A DNA stretch of 64,000 bases from Morinoia aosen (Eukaryota > Arthropoda > Malacostraca > Amphipoda > Talitridae). How positions within the stretch are numbered: position 1 is the first letter of the stretch; every line of letters starts with the position of its first letter. The stretch spans positions 29,240,139-29,304,138 of the forward strand of contig CM059563.1 of the NCBI GenBank assembly GCA_030386875.1, in the 5' to 3' direction. A model generated the notes under the pieces. It did no database searches. It had not been told where the DNA came from and saw only the letters and a program-made list of their open reading frames with translations. A program made the position numbers and the translations under genes. Shown here piece after piece: positions 46,195 to 56,800 of the stretch.

Positions 46195-46510
46195 CCCTAC
46201 CTTAGTTCACTCTGGGGTCACCGAGTCACTCTGGGGTCACCAATTATAAGGAGCAGGCGAGGTAAACCCGATGGTGAATCCGCGGCAGTATTGCGGCGTT
46301 CTCCAGTTCTGGAACTGCTAGGGTCACCAGTTGTGAGGCCTGGTGTTATTGCTGCTGCTTCAGTCGTTCGAGTCACTCTGGGGTCACCAATTGTAAGGCC
46401 ATGATGGTGTTGCTTCGGGTGTTGAGTTCCGTTTGAGGCGAGTGAAGCAGCGGCCTTACATTTATACTTCTCCGGCTGTAGGTATCGGTGATACGCGGTG
46501 GAGAAGTTGG
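46195..46510. other. GGGGTCACC-bearing, hairpin-rich patch; possible LTR-element remnant
   Basis: TCACTCTGGGGTCACC occurs three times (46208, 46225 and about 46374), and GGGTCACCA once more near 46319. In three of the cases it is followed by an ATTGTAAGGCC-like word. TGTAAGGCC (46392-46400) and GGCCTTACA (46452-46460) form a perfect 9-bp inverted repeat. A nested hairpin follows: ACTTCTCC (46466-46473) with GGAGAAGT (46500-46507) around GTATC/GATAC. I suspect a fragment of an LTR retrotransposon or other element but cannot identify it. Confidence 0.3.
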
Positions 46511-46726
46511 AACTTTTTTATTGGATAAATTCAAATTAGGACATATTAAGGTTACTGAACAGTTGCATGACTAGAAATAAGATTTTATGGGTAACTAAGG
46601 TAGAGCACTAGAGAATGATAGATGGTAAAAATTACTTAAAATTGTCATATTTCCTTTAAAAAAAATACCAACCAATAAATAACTAGTCACTAGAACAGCA
46701 ATAGCTTCCTCCTGGAGTTACAGTTA

Positions 46727-47105
46727 CCATAATGCTTCAGTAACCGTTATCTGCAACAAGTATCTTGATGCTTCAGTAACCGTTACCTGCAGCAAGTACC
46801 TTGATGCTTCAGTAACCGTTACCTGCAGCAAGCACCTTGATGCTTCAGTAACCGTTACCTGCAGCAAGCACCTTGATGCTTCAGTAACCGTTACCTGCAG
46901 CAAGTACCTTGATGCTTCAGTAACCGTTACCTGCAACAAGTATCTTGATGCTTCAGTAACAGTTACCTGCAGCAAGTACCTTGATGCTTCAGTAACCGTT
47001 ACCTGCAGCAAGCACCTTGATGCTTCAGTAACCGTTACCTGCAGCAAGTACCTTGATGCTTCAGTAACCGTTACCTGCAGCAAGAGCCTTGATGCTTCAG
47101 GTACC
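46727..47105 (-). repeat. 36-bp minisatellite, about 10.5 copies
   Basis: Plus-strand unit TGCTTCAGTAACCGTTACCT plus GCAGCAAGTACCTTGA. Because the period is 36, a minus-strand frame (46724-47224) stays open and would encode repeats of LLQVTVTEASRY. Without any supporting non-repeat domain I treat it as repeat DNA. Confidence 0.92.
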
Positions 47106-47629
47106 ATAATGAACCTGCACAGCCCTTCTGTCCGCTCCAACACTTCAGCACGCACCTCCAACCCACGGTAAAAACTTTTTTTGCATTTCAGTTGACTCCT
47201 CTTACTTTTCGTCATTGACAACACGAATTTGACTCTAACATCGGCATTGACTTAATTTTTGGAAAACTTCATATGATGGTTAATCTTTAAAGGAAGGGCA
47301 GAAGAGACATTCTGTCTATGAAACCTTTTGCCTAATTCCAGCATTATCTTCGCTCATCCTCAGTAGGTAGTCTTTGTGAAAAGAAAATATAAGAATTCAA
47401 ACGACAGTGGATCAATAAAAGCTGTTTTGCAGCAGGAAATAAAAACGCTGGAGTTAACACGCGGGATTCTGTTGTTCGTTCAAAATTCCAAGTGACATGG
47501 AACTATATTGATCGTTGAGAACGTGTCGATGTCTATGATCGAAAACATTTCTCGCAAATTTTGTGTCTGTAGTTGATGATGATGACATGAAATCGAAATT
47601 TTTCTTGAGCATGGGATGCATTGTTTCGA
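47106..47629. other. No recognisable feature
   Basis: Short flanking region between arrays; no supported gene. Confidence 0.4.
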
Positions 47630-47865
47630 TTAAATTTAAAATCAATTATATTAATTGATTCTATTCTATAAACTGAGATTCATTGATTATATTAATTGAT
47701 TCAATTCTATTTAAATGAGATACATTTATTCTCTTGAATTAAAAATCAATTAAATTAGTTGATTCTATTCTATTAAATGAGATACATTTATTCTATTAAA
47801 TTTAAAATCAATTATATTAATTGATTCTATTCTATTGAATGAGATACATTGATTCTATTCTAGAA
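47630..47865. repeat. ~60-bp AT-rich repeat with palindromic core, about 4 copies
   Basis: Each copy has AATCAATTATATTAATTGAT (a palindrome, with variants), then TCTATTCTAT and AATGAGATACATT. Confidence 0.75.
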
Positions 47866-48359
47866 ATATCAGTTAGTTGGTGAATCTAGAAAGTTATCCG
47901 TACGAGGCAAGTTTAATAATCGAAATTTGACATCGATATACCAGTCACACATGTTAACTCTGGGGTTTTGTTCCTCTGTCGTCAAACGTTAGCACTACAT
48001 CATTTTTTGAGTGATCGCCATTATATTTTGTATTGTTTCCCATTTGCAAGCTACTTTATGAATATGAGTATTATGCTAAACTTTTTAGAAGCAGAATATT
48101 TCTTTAGGCCTTCCTTCTACCATTTATTATTAGGTGAGGATTTTGAACATTTTATCTTCCATGAGAAAAACAATCAGTTTATTTGTTTCAGATTTACCAA
48201 TTTTTGTCGTATTTATTAGCAAAATTGTCCTAAAAAGTTTAAATATTTCACTCCTTTTGCATTGGCTTTTCTGACTTAACTTTAGTTGTCCTGTGCACCA
48301 AATCTCCCTTGATTTTTGGCTCTTGTGAGCCAATATTTCAGTGCCACCGTGTTTTGAAT
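47866..48359. other. No recognisable feature
   Basis: AT-rich; no supported gene. Confidence 0.4.
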
Positions 48360-48605
48360 GTTATTTTGCAGGAATTTCAACATTCTGCCCTGAAGCAACT
48401 ACAATTTCTACATTCAGCACTGATGTAATTACACTAATATAATTCAGAAGCAATTCAATTCTACTTTCAATTCCTGCGTTCAGCACAAAAGTACAAAGTA
48501 CAGTACAATTCAACGCTACAATACCTGCACTCAGCACTAAAGTGTTCAGAATGCCTACATTCAACTCTAAAGTACATTTTCTTATATGCAATATTTAAGT
48601 ACAAT
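48360..48605 (+). repeat. Degenerate flank of the 30-bp minisatellite
   Basis: Decayed units such as TTTCTACATTCAGCACTGA and CTGCACTCAGCACTAAAGT recur at roughly 30-bp spacing and lead into the homogeneous array to the right. Confidence 0.65.
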
Positions 48606-49822
48606 TCAAAGATTAAGCTCTTAAGCATCGACACTTCCTACATTCGGCTCTGAAGTATCGACATTTCCTACATTCGGCTCTTAAGCATCGACATTTCCTA
48701 CATTCGGCTCCGAAGTATCGACATTTCCTACATTCGGCTCTCAAGCATCGACATTTCCTACATTCAGCTCTGAAGTATCGACACTTCCTACATTCGGCTC
48801 TGAAGTATCGACATTTCCTACATTCGGCTCTTAAGCATCGACATTTCCTACATTCGGCTCTGAAGTATCGACACTTCCTACATTCGGCTCTTAAGCATCG
48901 ACATTTCCTACATTCGGGTCTGAAGTATCGACACTTCCTACATGCGGCTCTGAAGTATCGACATTTCCTACATTCGGCTCTGAAGTATCGACATTTCCTA
49001 CATTCGGCTCTGAAGTATCGACACTTCCTACATGCGGCTCTGAAGTATCGACATTTCCTACATTCGGCTCTGAAATATCGACACTTCCTACATTCGGCAC
49101 TGAAGTATCGACATTTCCTACGTTCGGCTCTGAAGTATCGACACTTCCTACATGCGGCTCTGAAGTATCGACATTTCCTACATTCGGCTCTGAAGTAACG
49201 ACATTTCCTGCATGCGGCTCTGAAGTATCGACATTTCCTACATTCGGCTCTGAAGTATCGACACTTCCTACATTCGGCTCTGAAGTACTGAAGTATCGAC
49301 ACTTCCTCCATGCGGCTCTGAAGTATCGACATTTCCTACATTCGGCTCTGAAGTATCGACATTTCCTACATTCGGCTCTGAAGTACTGAAGTATCGACAC
49401 TTCCTACATGCGGCTCTGAAGTATCGACATTTCCTACATTCGGCTCTGAAGTATCGACATTTCCTACATTCGGCTCTGAAGTATCGACACTTCCTACATT
49501 CGGCTCTGAAGTATCGACATTTCCTACATTCGGCTCTGAAGTATCGACACTTCCTACATTCGGCTCTGAAGTATCGACATTTCCTACATTCGGCTCTGAA
49601 GTATCGACACTTCCTACATTCGGCTCTGAAGTATCGACACTTCCTACATTCGGCTCTGAAGTATCGACATTTCCTATATTCGGCTCTGAAGTATCGACAC
49701 TTCTTAGATTCGGCTCTGAAGTATCGACATTTCCTACATTCGGCTCTGAAGTATCGACACTTCCTACATTCGGCTCTGAAGTATCGACATTTCCTACATT
49801 CGGCTCTGAAGTATCGACAATT
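48606..49822 (+). repeat. 30-bp minisatellite, about 40 copies
   Basis: Unit TCGACATTTCCTACATTCGG plus CTCTGAAGTA. Units with ACATTTCC and ACACTTCC often alternate, giving a 60-bp dimer. Two identical 10-bp insertions of the GAAGTACTGAAGTA type lie about 100 bp apart (near 49285 and 49385). Minus-strand frames of 169-239 codons (CRKCRYFRAE or TSEPNVGNVD decapeptides) are by-products of the 30-bp period. Confidence 0.95.
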
Positions 49823-50799
49823 TTGTTTTGAACTGCTCCCGTGTCGTTTTCATTTATTTCTCTGTGTTTTGGAGTCAGCAGATGTATTTGATCAATAATC
49901 CCCGTCAGCAGATTCATTTGCTTTTATTACTTGCAAGTATGATACATTATTTGGCAGACTCTCTCACTCACACAAGTTGATGCAATTAAAAAAAAAAAGC
50001 TGATGCAATGACAACGCGTGCTACGTTTTTGAACCTGCAAGAAATTCTGTACCGGCTTTTCACCTAAAGCATCAATCATTTGACAACACTATCGGGCATT
50101 GTTGCCGCTCATGCTGGGTTGGCAGTATGTGAAAAAGAAAAATTCAAATGTAGGAGACAATAGAGCAATAAATGCTGTTCTGCTATAACCCACAAAGAAG
50201 GTACTTCTGAGTTATCTGTCACCAATTTTAATTTATGGTTTCCTTATGATGTTACGGTAAGGTTAAGTTAGGATAGCTTAATTCAGGTATTATAAATTTT
50301 AATTATTTTTAATTATTGTTTTGTTCCATTCATACTTTCCAGAACTTCAATTCGATATTCAAAAACAATTATATTTTTAACTTTTTCCTCTAAAAACACT
50401 TTTTCTCCTAAACAAGTGGTGACAGATAACCCGCAAGTACCGATGGGAATTTTTTGTAAATATCTAGCGGGATTTATTTAATTTAAATTTGGTTTCGTTT
50501 GGTTAACTTGGTACAGTTTTATAGCTAACCTCCATAATTTCAAAAAGATTCTTGACGGGGTCTGCGAACTCAGGGTATACGTTCCTCAGGAAATACTCAG
50601 GATATATCTATGCTTTTTCGCTGTTATTTACGTGTTATTATGTACGTCATTTACTGCTAAGTTACTCTGCTAGTCAGATAGCATCGCTCGTAATACAGCA
50701 GGGCTTCACTGGGCTTATTTTACCAGTCCTATTCTCCAGGCAACATCATTGTGCTACAATTTAAAGCTCCCGAAATCTTTTGACCTTGAGCTACGCAAT
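49823..50799. other. No recognisable feature
   Basis: AT-rich; 50440-50530 is loosely similar to 51880-51950 (GTTTCGTTCGGTTAACT-like words). No supported gene. Confidence 0.4.
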
Positions 50800-51325
50800 G
50801 AGAATTTTTCTAGCTGCAGAAATTCGGTTTTTGCCCCGCACTTTATTTCAGTCTGCCACAGTTGGAGGAATGTATGTCCAATTCTCGATAGAAATTTGCG
50901 TTTTAACGCACTCTGTGCTACAGTCTGCAACACTTGGAAGAATCTATTTCCAATTCTTGATAGAAATTTATACTTTATCGCATTCTGTATATCAGTCTGC
51001 TAAACTTGGAGCAATGCACTTCTAATTGTTGATCAAAATTCACGCTCAAGCGCACACTATATTATAGTCTGCAACGATAAAATTCTTGATCGAAATTCGC
51101 TCTTTAGACGCACACTGTGTTTCAGTCTGCAACACTCGAAGTAATGCACCACTTTTGATTCTTGACCGTAATAATCGGTTTGCCTTTAGCTGTATTATAG
51201 TCTGCAGCGATTGAAGCAATGCACATCCAATGATTGATCGAAATTCGCTCTTTAGTGCACACTGTTTCAGTCTGAAACACTTGAAGCAATGCACTTCCAA
51301 TTCATGATCGTAATTCTGTCTGGAA
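50800..51325 (+). repeat. ~72-bp tandem repeat, about 7 diverged copies
   Basis: GTCTGC at 50851, 50923, 50995, 51067, 51125 and 51200, with GTCTGA at 51270; first spacings are exactly 72. Units carry CAATTCTTGATCGAAATT and GCAC(A/T)CTGT blocks. Confidence 0.8.
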
Positions 51326-54300
51326 AATTTGCGATGTCTGTGCACTACCAGCATCGTAGGTGCGTGCGTTATATCGAGAGTGACGAGAATTAGAATGGAA
51401 GCAGTTCGAGCAGTTGCAGCCTCGGATAACAGCGGTACACTTTCATCGAATTTCGATAGGCTTCCTTCCACTGCACCCCAGTGCTATTCGAGGACACTTC
51501 ACCTAAGCACCTGAAATGGTTCGTTCTATTTGCCATGGAGCGCATATGCCGTCTCTCAAGCACTTGCTCTCGCATGCTCCGTCGGAAATAAAGGTTCACA
51601 TCCCCTCAATTCTAGTCGTTCAGGCTTGCTGAAAGAGTCGATATTATATTTTCTATGATGTTCAGATACAGGATTTGCTCATTTAAGGAATTGGTTTATT
51701 ACAGGGCTCGCTGCTAATTGACAGCTGAAGAATGTATTTCGGGTATAAATTCTACTTTTCTGTATTTCATAAATTCGAATATGGGATACGATAAGTGTCT
51801 AATACTTTGTTTTAATAATAAAAATCTTTCGCATAACAAACCTTTTGCAATTATTCATGAAATTGTTTGCCAAATTTATAATGCGATTTGGTTTATCAAT
51901 TCAGTTTCGTTCGGTTAACTAGATACTGTATTATAACTGACTTCCCCATTTTAAAAAAGAGCTCAGAATTGAGGAGCTTCTCCCAGGTGCTGCAAAAACA
52001 AAAAAGTTCAGTTGATTTTTCGCTGCCTCGGAAGGATCAGAGACAAACGTAGTGGAAAAGTAGCCGAAACCTTTCAACAAAACGCTGCAATTATTGTGGT
52101 GTCAAACGCCATGTTGATGTCTGGGGCCAGATGGCATCCACACGCAGTACAGCTAGTGTTCCCTCGCTACTTCGCGGTTCAATTATTGCGGATTCTCGAC
52201 TTTGCAAAATTGATAATACATGTTTATTACAATAACAATCTAATTTTTAGTTTTAAGTGTTGCTGTGTTACTGCAATACCTTACCAACCGATTTCATAGT
52301 GTGAAACAGTTGTCCCTGTCATTGATAGAGTAAACGGTGGGTCGTTGACAGCACAGGTTGGGTTCAAAATCGTCCAAATAATTCAATAAGTATGGTGTCC
52401 AAACTTTGCGCGAATTAAATTATGGCAGACAGTCTTGAAATTATCTCCGGCGATAGACGAGGGTTCAGTGTATTGCGTATAATCTAAGCACAAAATTGCT
52501 AAAAATGGCAAAATATATTGATAGCACGCCCATATATCCAACGAGCGTCGAAACTGTGCACTCAAAATAGTGTGTGTGTTCGAATGTTGAAATGTTTTCC
52601 GAGAATGCAATAAGTCAACTCATATTTCGAGTGTAATAGCATGTTTTGAGGAGCATCTTGGTGATTTCAAGAACATATATGTATTGGCTTTCACAACGTC
52701 CAAATATCAAGAAATATTGCTGGAATGAAGTAGTTAGCACTCCTGTGAACTTACCTTCATTTATCTTCCACTAGTCTTACAAGAACGTAAAACATTCTTG
52801 ATTGAGGAATAACAGAATGATGTCCAAAGCGTATTGCAGAAACGTATTATAAATTCTGTACTGAGATTCACAGCGAGCGTAAGAGTTAAATAATTATTGA
52901 TCGTACATCAAAAACTCAGTCCTCCAGAATGAATCACTTTCTCTTCAGTAAAATGCTTCTTCAGAAGATGAAATCATAACATCTAGCACCACAGTTTAAT
53001 TGAATATTTAAAGCACATTCAGAAAAAATCCATTTCTGGCTACGAACCGCCACTAACAACTTTTCTCAGCTTACAGAAGTTTTGCAAAAGAAATGGCTAA
53101 AAATTCTCGTCCTAATTAGCACAAATGCTTCACGAATCCATTTCAACGCAGTTATGTGTTAGCAGCAATGAAGGCGGAAACTGAATGGTGTAACTCTTTA
53201 GAATTATGCACTGCGCAATATTCTTACAGTTCACAATATCCTGTAAAATTAGTGAATTCACTTAGAGTTTTTCTATTTTTTGTTAAAAGACAATGACCAC
53301 TTGTAGGAGATGGCACTTCTGCGACAACGTACTGAAAATTTACGCCCTTTTGTTGTATTATGATAAAAAAAATATTTTTTCGGAAAACAAAAATTTTTTA
53401 AATTAGAAAAGTGTACATAAGATTTTTTTAATTGCTTAGCCTGTTGTCAAATAACCTAAGCTACATTGAAGTTACGTCTTAGTGGTGAACTTTGTACACT
53501 TCTTGAAAAAGAACTTCGCAAACCTCGTTACAATTTATTTGAATAACTTTTTCCAGATGCTCAAAGAAATGAATAGGCTTTAGATCTGACCTAGATTTTT
53601 GAAAACAAGGCGTAGCTGTTAAGACTCTATTCATAATTAAGAGAAAGTATGAACTGTAACTTTCATTGCAAACTCCTTTGTCAAAAGTAACTTGCTTTTG
53701 CTCTTAAAAACACATTATGATTTTATCAGATATAAAACTGAAAAATTCAGAATTTATCTTTGAGTTCGATTTCTTTCTTACTAATATAAAATAGGAAAGT
53801 AAGCGACGTGTGTAAAAATAAAAATAAGTTTTTTAATACGGTCTTATTTAACTTATAAACAATGAATAAAACGAATGGTAAAGTAGAAAATTAATCTATC
53901 AAAAATAATTCTTCCGCTACTTTCTGAAAACTGCGTTTATTTCAGACTAGAACAGTCCAACTATAAAGCTATGTCGGAAATAGAGCCAACGAGCCGTACA
54001 AAACTGGTAAAGTGACGTATTGCCCTTGCTGAAGTGAAGTGATGAATCCCTTACATAGATTCACAGTCAACGTTAAAGTTGAACAGTGATTACGTGAAAA
54101 TTATGATCCTCATAAACGTATCTTCCTCAACCCTCAAACGAATGCTAATTTTGATGGTGAAATTGTTTATTTTTATTAGCTATTTCGCTGTGAACCCATC
54201 GGAGCACATAGTTTTTTTTAATTAATAGAATAGAACTATGATTCTAGACACCAATAATAATGTTATCTCGGTTGGGAATTATGCAGGGATGTTATTTTAG

Positions 54301-55009
54301 TGTTAATAATAATATAATGTTAATAATATTTAGTGTTATAATATCGTTAATCTCCATCAACTTTAATGCATTAGTTTTTTACCGTGCTTGTAAGTATTCA
54401 ATAAATGAAGGTAAAAAATAGACTGAATAAAATAAAATCAAACCAACTTATATTCTCTCATCATTTCAATCGGCTAAAAAATGTTGTGAAATCGTCGTAT
54501 TATTGGCTCAGTCATCATTATAATTTGAAACAAACATTCTGCTCGACGATGTAATGATAATCAACAAACTATTACTGGCAGGTGACATAGTGAATTGTAA
54601 AACTACTTTCAACGAAGGAACAATAAGCGGTCATCCGTGACGATTCGTATCAATTAATTTAGATATCGATTTTGTGATGGGAATCCGGGGTCAATTGCTA
54701 ACTTAAATTATATGAAAATTAACCTTCAACTAAAATCATTTTTCATACCGAAACGGGGCTACTTAATCGGAGCAAAATAAACAGCAGCGTCAAGCCTAGC
54801 CGATTTTCTATGAACTCCTGGTGAATAAATTAAATAGCAAACTAAGTCTTTCAAATCTCGCCTTTTAGGAAGCATTTACTGCAGAGTCAGTGAGCCTCGG
54901 ACAAAAACCAGCCAGACTAAGAACTCCATCCTATTTTTGCAGCCGCTTTGGGAAGGACTTTTGTTAGCTAACTCCCTCTTTTGCTGGATGCAGATGAGCT
55001 TATGCCTCA
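51326..55009. other. Long stretch without supported gene
   Basis: AT-rich. Frames at 51329-51599, 52012-52299 and 52383-52610 lack motifs. Nothing structured seen. Confidence 0.35.
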
Positions 55010-55090
55010 ACACCTCTCTCTCTCTCTCCCTCTCTCTCTCTCTTTCTTACACACACACACACACACACACTCTCTCGTTCTCTCTGAGGA
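55010..55090 (+). repeat. Compound (CT)n(AC)n(TC)n microsatellite
   Basis: Runs of CT, then AC from about 55049 to 55069, then TC. Overlapping open frame 54937-55128 is low-complexity. Confidence 0.95.
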
Positions 55091-55899
55091 CGACTCTGTT
55101 CAAAAAGAAAAGAAAGGTTTTCTTTTAACGAATATTTTTTTCCAAAAATAGATTTTCGACGGGACTACAAAACCGTATTTCGATGGGACTGGAAAAAAAT
55201 TTGTTGGGAGATCGACGGACGTGCATTGAAGCGCCCGAAGGAACTTTCTCTAAAAGATCTATTTTTGAATATTTGGTAGCAGTAAAAATGAAAGCAGATA
55301 TCTTTCATTGCATCTGCAGGTGACAATCGAGGGGATTTACACAAGCTAACAAAAAACTAACTTTTATAAAACGAACCAGTTGATTTAACTTTGAATTAAC
55401 TGACGGAACGCTTCCCCCAAATTCGTTGAGTACCTGTTTTGAATTCCACGCTGTTTGAACTTTGAACGAATTTCAAGACCAGGGAAAATAGCTTCTTCTA
55501 TGCTTCGAAAGTGGCTCAAACGAGTTTGACGCGTGAAACGAATTGTGACATTCAGAGCGTTATATTGTTGTTGTATTAAAAAAATGATACCGCTCATTTT
55601 AGTACATTTTGAATTCAAAATACGTCAAAAAGAATTGAAACTCCCTTTGAAAAGTTTCAACTAGTTCGAAATGCTATTGGAAGAAACTTGTAACATTTTG
55701 TTCGGTTTTTTGAGAGAAACTGAGGACTCCTTTTTTTAAAGTTTTTAAAAATTTCCTTCGCGCACAAAAAACGAGAAGTACTTCAAAACAAATCTTTAGA
55801 CTACTCCACCTAGAATCTCTTTAAAAATCATTATTACACTTTTTCTAAGTTTTCTTTGAAAGCTGTACAATTTTTCAAATGTTGCTTTTCCTTTCGAGA
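55091..55899. other. No recognisable feature, one inverted 13-mer
   Basis: ACTACTCCACCTA at about 55800-55812 is the exact reverse complement of TAGGTGGAGTAGT inside the PLE remnant at about 55916-55928. I see no extension of the match beyond this. Confidence 0.35.
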
Positions 55900-56653
55900 T
55901 ATAGAATTCAACTTTAGGTGGAGTAGTTGCAGTTTTTTTAGTTTTTGCACCTTTCGATTCAAAATGAACGGTATTAAAACGCTATTGTCAAGGGCCTTTG
56001 CAGTCAGTTCTAGCTGTAGCAATCTTCATAAGGAGTTTACTTTTCTAAAAAGGTTTTTCCACTCCAATGGTTTTCCAAAACAACTTTTTGAGACTACTCT
56101 TAGGAATTTTTTCAATCGAATGTACCACCAAACTTCGGCTGTTGCTACTGTAGAAAAGAAATATTTGTTTTGTATTCTCCCTTTTTTCGGTCAGCAATCG
56201 GAAAAAATGAAGAAAGAATTGTACGTACTTTTATCCAAATATTTCACTCATGTTAACTTTCATTTTGTGCTTCTTAATAAATACCGAATTGGTTCCTTTT
56301 TCAACTACAAAGATAAACTTTCGAAAGGTATGCTCTCTTCTGTAATTTAGCGACACAGTTGCGCACAGTGTGCGTCGGAGTATGTGGGTTCTACAACTAG
56401 AGCCTTACATATTCGCGTTGCAGAGCATGCCGGCCGAAGTTATCGCACGAACCGTCCTCTTGCTGCTCCTTCACACTCAGCCATACGAATCCATGCTGAA
56501 AGAGGTAATCTTCCTATAAAATTAGAGGACTTTAACGTTTTAGCAGCTGCTTCAAACCTCGTTGATCTGCGCATTATTGAATCCCTTTATATTTTACAAC
56601 GAAAGCCTTTTTCAAATGACTCCCAATCCGCTTTTCCTTTGCAAATAGTTTAG
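55900..56653 (+). pseudogene. Penelope-like RT C-terminus plus GIY-YIG endonuclease, with in-frame stop
   Basis: From about 55930 the frame reads SFFSFCTFRFKMNGIKTLLS, matching the SFFSFTPFIFKLNSLRTLFH region of the larger PLE. It continues through FFHSNGFP, FFNYKDKLSKGMLSS and then hits TAG at 56348-56350. The same frame resumes immediately with CAQCASEYVGSTTRALHIRV and RTNRPLAAP, then RIIESLYILQRKPF (conserved Glu) to the stop at 56651-56653. The TAG sits where the larger PLE has Tyr in VYKYQC, i.e. at the GIY part of the nuclease motif. A probable one-base shift in the T-run near 55932-55938 separates it from upstream homology. RT catalytic motifs are absent. Inactive. Confidence 0.8.
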
Positions 56654-56741
56654 GAATTTGATTTATTTTTAAGTTTTTCTTCCTGTTAAGTTTTCATGTT
56701 TTCTCGATATTGTCAATATGTAAATATTTTTTTTTTTCAGA

Positions 56742-56782
56742 GAATTTTGTTGAGAATGACTCTTTGAGTCGAAACGTTCAAT
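56742..56782 (+). ncRNA. Hammerhead-like motif in older PLE tail
   Basis: TTGAGAA core (56750-56756), one T, a clean 5-bp stem II GACTC-TTT-GAGTC (56758-56770), GAAAC (56771-56775), GTTC. Same order as in the other PLE tails here; the core has the same two deviations (first C to T, G to A) as the 9.0-kb copy. Stem III is minimal. Confidence 0.45.
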
Positions 56783-56800
56783 TTCACCGGTAAAGCTTTT

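Larger units (their letters stand above)
55900..56800 (+). mobile_element. Older Penelope-like element, 5'-truncated remnant
   Basis: Contains the RT C-terminal region, GIY-YIG domain, 3' tail and hammerhead-like motif of a PLE family distinct from the 6.6-9.2 kb one; protein similarity is about one third by eye. It has no inverted partner arm and I found no target-site duplication. Homology begins near 55900 at a decayed YRKPTFTGG-like stretch. Confidence 0.75.

Noticed and set aside
46724-47224. 166-codon minus-strand frame with LLQVTVTEASRY repeats
   Set aside because: It is the 36-bp array read in an open frame; the roughly 45 non-repeat N-terminal residues match no family known to me.
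48613-49917. Minus-strand frames encoding CRKCRYFRAE and TSEPNVGNVD decapeptide repeats
   Set aside because: Several frames are open at once across a 30-bp array. The CxxC pattern comes from the DNA unit, and the flanks show no coding sequence.
54937-55128. 63-codon ORF over the microsatellite
   Set aside because: Low-complexity Ser/Leu/Thr/His stretch produced by CT and AC repeats.
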